From assembly GCA_050945815.1 (NCBI GenBank), contig JBMNTQ010000059.1, positions 1 through 11,168 on the forward strand: DNA of 11,168 nt. Direction: 5' to 3'. The DNA is from JBMNTQ01 sp050945815 (GTDB lineage Bacteria; Bacillota; Clostridia; Christensenellales; JBMNTQ01). Of the stretch, positions 6,509 through 11,168 are shown one piece after another. A model generated the notes under the pieces. That model was not told where the DNA came from. It worked only from the letters and a program-made list of their open reading frames with translations, and ran no database searches. Position 1 is the first letter of the stretch. Each line of letters opens with the position of its first letter. The position numbers were made by a program, and so were the translations under genes.

Positions 6509-7352
6509 ATCTCAGTATGTTTGCGCCGCCGACAATCTCGTTCAACTCTTGCGTAATCCCGGCTTGGCGTTTACGGTTATACATACGGTTCAAGTCCTCC
6601 AAGATTTCAGTAGCGTTCTTGCTGGCTGATTCCATGTTCACCATACGAGCGGCATGCTCGCATGCTATTGATTCTGCTGTTGCCGCATACAAATACGCAT
6701 GCAAATACAGCGGTATGGCATGGTCTAAAAATATATCGACATCCGGCTCGTATTTCATTATGCCGGCCTTTGCACTGTTTATCGGCTCATCAGAAACAGG
6801 CAGCATTCTCTCCACACGGGGAATATAGTTTAGCGTTGATTGGAAATAAGTGTACGCCAGAAATATTTCGTCCACCTCGCCAGAAACATACATAGACGCC
6901 AGCCGCTCGCCCATCAAACTGGATCCCTCATACATTCGCGCTTCAGACAGATCGGTAATTCTGCGCACTATATTTTTATTCCGGCGCTTGAAGTATTCGC
7001 TCCCCTTTGAACCGATAACCAAGATCTTCTCGTTTTTGTCACGCATGTGCGCCAAGGCCTTTTGGGAAATGTTGATGTTGTAGCTGCCGCAAAGCCCTTT
7101 GTCGCTCGTTATGACAACATAGGCCGTACTCTTTACTTTGTTTCGCTGGATGAAGGTGTTGTCCCTGGCTTCCTCTATGTTTTTTATGTTGTCTATGATG
7201 CGCTTTGCTTCCTGATATAGGGGACGGGTGGTTTCCAGCCGAACCCTTGCTTTTTGTAGCTTGGTGGCAGCAACCATGTCCATGGCTCGCATAATTTGTT
7301 TGGTCGTGCGCACGTTGCTTATCCGCTGCTTAACCCCTTTTGTGGAAGACAT
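6507..7352 (-). CDS. atpG: F1Fo ATP synthase subunit gamma
   Basis: Gamma is the central rotor shaft that turns inside the alpha-beta hexamer. The 281 residues are typical in length. The N-terminal helix (about 4-58) has the conserved KQRISNVRTTKQIMRAMDMVA opening stretch. A Rossmann-like middle domain includes ITSDKGLCGSYN (about 81-92), and the C-terminal helix (about 215-281) ends in NEIVGGANILR, close to the family consensus. The two terminal helices would form the coiled-coil shaft. The ATG at 7352 has an excellent AAGGAGGTG site, and that site contains the TAA stop of atpA. Thirteen bases separate its stop from the atpD start. Confidence 0.97.
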   Translation of the reverse strand: MSSTKGVKQRISNVRTTKQIMRAMDMVAATKLQKARVRLETTRPLYQEAKRIIDNIKNIEEARDNTFIQRNKVKSTAYVVITSDKGLCGSYNINISQKALAHMRDKNEKILVIGSKGSEYFKRRNKNIVRRITDLSEARMYEGSSLMGERLASMYVSGEVDEIFLAYTYFQSTLNYIPRVERMLPVSDEPINSAKAGIMKYEPDVDIFLDHAIPLYLHAYLYAATAESIACEHAARMVNMESASKNATEILEDLNRMYNRKRQAGITQELNEIVGGANILR

Positions 7353-7363
7353 AGCACACCTCC

Positions 7364-8875
7364 TTAACTATAAACATGTTGTGCTTTAAATTCATCAATC
7401 GCTTTCTTGATCTCTTTCTCCAATTCCTTGGAAACAACGCCAGTATCCCGGATTTCATCTGTAATAAAGCGCTTGTTTCGGTCGACATAGGCCAGAAACT
7501 CCCGCTGGAATTCCCGCACACGCTCGACGCTTACATCGGTCAGATGTTTGTTGATCAGCACATACAAAATCAACACCTGTTTTTCAACAGGCATGGGCCT
7601 ATATTGCGGCTGTTTGAGTATTTCCACAATGCGCTCACCCTGCCGCAAGCGCTCCAGCGTATCTTGGCTTAGGTCCGAGCCGAACTGAGCAAACGCCGAA
7701 AGCTCTCTGTATTGGGCAAACTCAATACGCAACGGCCCGGAAATTTCTTTCATCGCAGTAACCTGAGCAGAACCGCCCACACGAGAAACCGAAAACCCCG
7801 GGTTGATTGCAGGGCGAACGCCGTCGTTAAACAGCTCCGCTTCCAGATAAATCTGTCCGTCGGTAATGGAAATAACGTTGGTGGGAATATAGGCGGAAAT
7901 ATCCCCTTCTTGCGTTTCAACAATCGGTAGCGCAGTTAAAGAGCCGCCGCCATGTTCATCGCTCATACAGGCTGCACGCTCTAAAAGCCGGGAATGCAGA
8001 TAAAACACATCGCCCGGGTAGGCCTCCCGGCCCGGTGGGCGGCGCAAAAGCAGGCTTAAGGTACGGTAGGCAACAGCATGTTTAGACAAATCGTCATAAA
8101 CGATCAGCACATCCTTGCCCGCCTCCATCCACTCTTCTCCAACCGCACAGCCTGCATAAGGGGCAATATATTGCAACGGAGCCGGGTCGCTAGCCGTAGC
8201 CACAACTACAGTTGTGTATTCCATTGCCCCTGTTTCATTCAGTACGTTGATAATACGGGCAACCGTCGATGCCTTTTGGCCAATGGCCACATAAACACAC
8301 ACCACGCCCTTATCTTTCTGGTTGATAATCGTATCAATACAAATGGCGGTCTTTCCTGTCTGGCGGTCCCCGATAATCAGCTCCCTCTGGCCGCGGCCAA
8401 TGGGCACCATGGCGTCTATGGCTTTAATGCCGGTTTGCAGCGGCACTCGAACCTCCTTGCGCATAATGACGCTAGGCGCATTGCCTTCTATCTTGCGATA
8501 GGACGTAGCCGCAATGCTGCCATGATTGTCAATTGGCTGCCCCAAAGCATTTACTACGCGCCCTAGCATAGCATCACCCACGGGCATCTCCGCCATCCTC
8601 CCCGTCAACTTAACAGGGTCGCCTTCTTTTATGCTGGCATCCCCGCCCATAAGCACAGCTCCGATGCTGTCCTCGTCCAGATTTAGGGCTATGCCGTAAA
8701 TCTCGCCGGGGAACTCCAGAAGCTCTCCGCTCATCGCGCCCTGCAGCCCATAAACACGGGCAATTCCGTCTCCCACCTGTATGACAGTGCCCGCCTCGGA
8801 AACGTCCAGTGTGGATGAAAACGCTTGTATCTGTTCTTTTATTACCTTGCTTATTTCATCAGGCTTTACAATCAT
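7364..8875 (-). CDS. atpA: F1Fo ATP synthase subunit alpha
   Basis: Alpha alternates with beta in the F1 hexamer. It binds nucleotide at non-catalytic sites and supplies the arginine finger to the beta catalytic sites. The 503 residues are the standard length. In order there is an N-terminal beta-barrel domain (about 25-95), the P-loop GDRQTGKT at 169-176, the Walker B-like strand DVLIVYDDLSKHA at about 255-267, the PGREAYPGD motif at 280-288, and the SVSRVGG motif at 362-368 whose R365 is the arginine finger. The helical C-terminal domain follows. The ATG at 8875 shares an ATGA overlap with the atpH stop and has a GAGGGGG site upstream. Alpha is followed after 11 bases by gamma. Nothing looks degraded. 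Confidence 0.98.
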   Translation of the reverse strand: MIVKPDEISKVIKEQIQAFSSTLDVSEAGTVIQVGDGIARVYGLQGAMSGELLEFPGEIYGIALNLDEDSIGAVLMGGDASIKEGDPVKLTGRMAEMPVGDAMLGRVVNALGQPIDNHGSIAATSYRKIEGNAPSVIMRKEVRVPLQTGIKAIDAMVPIGRGQRELIIGDRQTGKTAICIDTIINQKDKGVVCVYVAIGQKASTVARIINVLNETGAMEYTTVVVATASDPAPLQYIAPYAGCAVGEEWMEAGKDVLIVYDDLSKHAVAYRTLSLLLRRPPGREAYPGDVFYLHSRLLERAACMSDEHGGGSLTALPIVETQEGDISAYIPTNVISITDGQIYLEAELFNDGVRPAINPGFSVSRVGGSAQVTAMKEISGPLRIEFAQYRELSAFAQFGSDLSQDTLERLRQGERIVEILKQPQYRPMPVEKQVLILYVLINKHLTDVSVERVREFQREFLAYVDRNKRFITDEIRDTGVVSKELEKEIKKAIDEFKAQHVYS

Positions 8876-9411
8876 TCGACGCCCCCTCTTTTAATGCACT
8901 CTTTCATATTGATAAGCTGCGTTCGAACCGTACGATCAATCAGTCGGCCATCCATGTGGATGTAGAATCCTCCGATTAGGGCAGGGTCTACCTCGAATTG
9001 GATTTCCACCTGTTTGTTCAGCTTTCTGCACAACAGCGCATACAACGCAGAGACCTGGTCTTCACTCAATGCTGTGGCCGACACAACCGTTGCTTCCATT
9101 TTCCCGCAATATCTGTTGCCTCTGTTCAGATACGCCTTAAGCGCCGGAACAATTAGCTCCTCGCGGCTTTTCTCGATAGCAAGGTACAAAAAACCCATCA
9201 GGTCGGCTGAGATCCTGTCCGCAAATAAGCGCTGTACAAACTCTTTTTTAGCCGTGTCCGGAACGTGGGGATGCCGCATGAAAGCCTCGCTCTCACGATC
9301 TTGTAAAACAGACTGCACAAAAACAGCCTGGCGCATCGACTCTTCCAACACATCTTTTTCCACAGACAACTCAAAAAGCGCAGAAGCATAGCGATCCTTC
9401 AGTTCAGCCAT
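8872..9411 (-). CDS. atpH: F1Fo ATP synthase subunit delta (OSCP)
   Basis: Delta sits on top of the F1 head and links it to the b-subunit stalk. The 179 residues match the usual family length. The N-terminal helical domain (about 1-105) starts with ELKDRYASALFELS, a typical OSCP opening. The C-terminal part (about 110-179) contains the conserved DPALIGGFYIHMDGRLID stretch, matching the family's GG-hydrophobic-DG pattern. The ATG at 9411 lies inside the end of atpF and has a strong GGAGG site, with seven bases between it and the start. The stop codon overlaps the atpA start as ATGA, so delta and alpha translation are probably coupled. No abnormality was seen. Confidence 0.96.
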   Translation of the reverse strand: MAELKDRYASALFELSVEKDVLEESMRQAVFVQSVLQDRESEAFMRHPHVPDTAKKEFVQRLFADRISADLMGFLYLAIEKSREELIVPALKAYLNRGNRYCGKMEATVVSATALSEDQVSALYALLCRKLNKQVEIQFEVDPALIGGFYIHMDGRLIDRTVRTQLINMKECIKRGGVE

Positions 9412-9953
9412 GTCGTTTCCTCCAGTTCGGCCATCGTCTCGTCATACAATCGGTCTTGCGTGTCCTGATCGATCGTATGTTGTACAAACTTTCTCGCCAT
9501 CAGGGAGGAAGCTTCTATGATATGCAGCTTCGTCTCTTTTTTGAGACGCTCCTTTTCATTTAAAATGCTCTGCTGCGTACGCCGTTTTATAGACGCCGCT
9601 TCGCTTCTAGCCTCATCCAGGATATGCTTGCTCCTTTCAGCAGCAGCGTGCCGAGCAGCTTCTAAAATTTTTACGCGCTCCTTGTCGATCTCTCCCAGTT
9701 TTTTTTCGTACTTGGTTTTAAGACTATCCGCTTCCGACAGCTTATCCCGAGCATCGTCCAACTGTCCGCTTATCCTATTGGTGCGGTTTTGCATAAATTT
9801 TTGCACTGGCTTATATAGAATAAGGCCCAGAATAATGGCTAAAGCCAAAACATTGAGCAGTTGGATCCCAGTGCTGACCAGCGTTTGCTGATCCAAAGCA
9901 AACACGCGTCCCTCAGGCACGGCGCCCTGTAGAAGAGCAATTCCGAAATTCAA
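9399..9953 (-). CDS. atpF: F1Fo ATP synthase subunit b
   Basis: This is the peripheral stalk subunit, which anchors F1 to the membrane through a long dimeric coiled coil. The 184 residues show a short N-terminal segment of about 25 residues, one membrane helix (about 29-47) ending in YKPVQKFM, and then a long, highly charged helix (about 55-165) rich in Lys, Glu and Ala, as expected for the family. The start is TTG at 9953: it has a GGGAGG site nine bases upstream, while the first internal ATG (residue 54) would delete the membrane helix. The N-terminal extension before the membrane helix is longer than in E. coli. The 3' end overlaps atpH by 13 bases, suggesting translational coupling. Confidence 0.95.
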   Translation of the reverse strand: MNFGIALLQGAVPEGRVFALDQQTLVSTGIQLLNVLALAIILGLILYKPVQKFMQNRTNRISGQLDDARDKLSEADSLKTKYEKKLGEIDKERVKILEAARHAAAERSKHILDEARSEAASIKRRTQQSILNEKERLKKETKLHIIEASSLMARKFVQHTIDQDTQDRLYDETMAELEETTWLN

Positions 9954-9962
9954 AGTATGTGG

Positions 9963-9968
9963 CCTCCC
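9963..9968 (-). promoter_or_regulatory. Ribosome binding site deciding the TTG start of atpF
   Basis: GGGAGG on the minus strand, nine bases before the TTG at 9953. No in-frame ATG lies between this site and the membrane helix, so it fixes the start. Confidence 0.7.
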
Positions 9969-10017
9969 TTCTCTAAAATTTCTATAACACAGAGGTTCTA
10001 CAACAACTCATACCCCC

Positions 10018-10035
10018 ATATGGCACAGGCCATAT
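10018..10035 (-). other. Hairpin in the atpE-atpF intergenic gap
   Basis: A perfect 7-base-pair stem (10018-10024 with 10029-10035) encloses a four-base loop. It lies in the 182-base gap after atpE and has no U-tract, so it is not a terminator. An mRNA processing or 3'-end stabilising role, allowing more c subunit to be made than its neighbours, is possible but only inferred. Confidence 0.4.
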
Positions 10036-10135
10036 TGTCTTACGCAGGCAGCCCGGCCCTCTAGAGCCCATAGCCCCTTCTCCTCCATACGCTTGCAGCG
10101 GAAGGTATCCGGCCCATTTTGCTGTCCTACAACCG

Positions 10136-10414
10136 TCATCCAGCTGCGTTTTGCAAATACAAGCTGACCAGCGGATTGGCAAACAGCATGATGATGGCAA
10201 TTAAAAGGCCATATATACCCGAGGTTTCCGCCATGGCCAGGCCTATGAACATAGTGCTCCTGATAGAGCCGGTAGCTTCAGGCTGGCGGGCAATGGCCTC
10301 GATAGCCTTCGCTGCAATATTCCCTTGTCCAATCGTTGTGAGTACACCGTTTAATAGTGCGATGGCAGCCGCAATGTGAGCTACCGCAATGATGAAAGCT
10401 AATGGATCTTGCAT
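10136..10414 (-). CDS. atpE: F1Fo ATP synthase subunit c, predicted sodium-binding type
   Basis: The c subunit forms the rotating membrane ring that carries the coupling ion. The 92 residues form a hairpin of two helices (about 3-35 and 50-86) joined by the polar RQPE loop at 43-46. The ion-binding carboxylate is E63. The set Q30, E63, T64, S65 and Y68 lines up with Q32, E65, S66, T67 and Y70 of the Ilyobacter tartaricus sodium-binding site, so sodium coupling is a reasonable inference. Odd point: the helix-1 glycine repeat is eroded, keeping only G23, G29 and G31, with Ala, Leu or Thr at the other expected glycines. The ATG start has a good GGAGGA site at about 10422-10427. A 63-base gap precedes it and an unusually long 182-base gap follows. 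Confidence 0.97.
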   Translation of the reverse strand: MQDPLAFIIAVAHIAAAIALLNGVLTTIGQGNIAAKAIEAIARQPEATGSIRSTMFIGLAMAETSGIYGLLIAIIMLFANPLVSLYLQNAAG

Positions 10415-10477
10415 AGATTATTCCTCCTATACTTTTATTCTTGACATATATCCGAACCTAAGCCGCCGTATTGGCCT

Positions 10478-11155
10478 CTATTCTGTCGCCCCCCGTATAA
10501 ACATGAGGCTTAGTATGCAGAAAATATAGGTTTGCAGCGCTCCCGAAAGCAAATCGAAATATGCATGCAACACAACAGGCAGGCCAAAACGCATAAATAT
10601 CGGAGTGATGGAGTAGACCAGCGTCAGCAGGATCAGACCCGCCAACACGTTCCCAAACAGACGAAAGCTTAAGGATATCGGCCGCGCCAGTTCCCCAATT
10701 ACGTTCAACGGGAAAAATATGGGGTTAGGTTCAAAAAAGCTTTTGATATATTTCATCTTCCGATGCCTGATGCCCATCGCCTGTATCAGGATAAACGTTG
10801 CAAGGGCTAAGGCAAACGTCGTAGCCCAGTCTGCCGTAGGCGGTCGAAATCCCAACACGCCACTGATGTTGGATACGAGAATGAAGATAAAAACCGTAAA
10901 AAACCACTTGCCCAGAGGCATAAGCTTCTCTCCGGCACTGTTGCGCATAAAGTTGTCAAATATCTCTACGCCCGCTTCGATCGTGTTTTGGAAACCTTTG
11001 GGAACTTCTTTGAACTTCTTCAGCATAATTCGCACAACGATGGCAAATACAATCAACAACAGCATAATAATCCATGTGTTGAATATTGTCCGCGTAATCC
11101 ACACCTCAATGCCGCCTATCTCCAAGACCCAAAGATTATCAATATTAAATTCCAA
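10478..11155 (-). CDS. atpB: F1Fo ATP synthase subunit a
   Basis: This is the membrane stator subunit of the F1Fo ATP synthase. It forms the ion half-channels against the rotating c ring. The 225 residues are short compared with the E. coli protein but usual for Clostridia. Hydrophobic segments lie near residues 22-45, 82-103, 110-130, 150-185 and 195-222. The family signature is clear: the essential arginine is R165 in the SFRLFGN stretch, and a conserved glutamine is at Q208 in GALQTY. The position matching E. coli Glu219 is Leu174. The start is TTG at 11155, because an in-frame TGA lies directly upstream and no suitable ATG follows; GGTGAT six bases upstream can pair with the 16S rRNA tail. 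It is the first atp gene visible, and the operon promoter lies outside the window. Family assignment is very secure; the start is fairly secure. Confidence 0.96.
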   Translation of the reverse strand: MEFNIDNLWVLEIGGIEVWITRTIFNTWIIMLLLIVFAIVVRIMLKKFKEVPKGFQNTIEAGVEIFDNFMRNSAGEKLMPLGKWFFTVFIFILVSNISGVLGFRPPTADWATTFALALATFILIQAMGIRHRKMKYIKSFFEPNPIFFPLNVIGELARPISLSFRLFGNVLAGLILLTLVYSITPIFMRFGLPVVLHAYFDLLSGALQTYIFCILSLMFIRGATE

Positions 11156-11161
11156 TCAACC

Positions 11162-11167
11162 ATCACC
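11162..11167 (-). promoter_or_regulatory. Ribosome binding site supporting the TTG start of atpB
   Basis: GGTGAT, read on the minus strand, is complementary to the AUCACC part of the 16S rRNA 3' end and lies six bases before the TTG at 11155. A TGA at 11158-11156 blocks any longer in-frame start. The site is at the window edge, so more upstream pairing cannot be judged. Confidence 0.5.
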
Positions 11168-11168
11168 A

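Noticed and set aside
8078..8566. Plus-strand open frame of 162 codons opposite atpA
   Set aside because: Antisense to the conserved alpha-subunit core, including its P-loop; no plausible family and no promoter context.
9954..10020. Sigma-A promoter in the atpE-atpF gap (TTGTTG and TATAGA)
   Set aside because: The spacing is only 14 bases, too short for a functional promoter, and no better pair was found.

Overview
The window looks like chromosomal DNA from an endospore-forming, probably anaerobic member of the Bacillota (Clostridia type). Three things point there: a complete spore germinant-receptor operon with a textbook forespore (sigma-G-like) promoter, ATP synthase subunit architectures typical of Clostridia, and an ATP synthase c subunit that carries the residue set used for sodium binding. 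No genus can be named from the sequence alone. Every confidently assigned gene lies on the minus strand, so the region is read from high to low coordinates.

Region 1 (11155 to 4669) is the F1Fo ATP synthase operon in the order atpB-atpE-atpF-atpH-atpA-atpG-atpD-atpC (a, c, b, delta, alpha, gamma, beta, epsilon). All eight subunits are present and look intact. The genes are tightly packed, with overlaps at atpF/atpH, atpH/atpA and the atpD stop/atpC ribosome binding site. The exceptions are a 63-base gap before atpE and a 182-base gap between atpE and atpF; the latter holds a hairpin. atpB, atpF and atpD appear to start with TTG. The operon ends in a very strong intrinsic terminator at 4555-4598. 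The promoter, and any atpI or atpZ gene, lie beyond the right edge.

Region 2 (about 4443 to 230) is a gerA-family germinant receptor operon in the order A-C-D-B. A sigma-G-like promoter (GAATA, 17 bases, CATACTA) is followed by a short leader with a possible 9-codon upstream ORF. Then come the A subunit (517 aa), the C-subunit lipoprotein (378 aa), a 72-aa two-helix membrane protein resembling the small D subunits of such receptors, and the B-subunit permease-like protein (379 aa). Together they would form the inner-membrane receptor complex of the dormant spore that senses germinants.

Region 3 (1 to 229) lies downstream of the receptor operon. It holds a weak terminator-like hairpin and a reading frame open to the left edge that may be the start of another minus-strand gene, but neither is secure.

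The window is mostly conventional core gene content. The most interesting points are the sodium-type c subunit whose helix-1 glycine motif is strongly eroded, the D gene embedded between C and B, and the leader peptide candidate between the sigma-G promoter and the receptor A gene. I found no mobile elements, CRISPR arrays, tRNAs or rRNAs.
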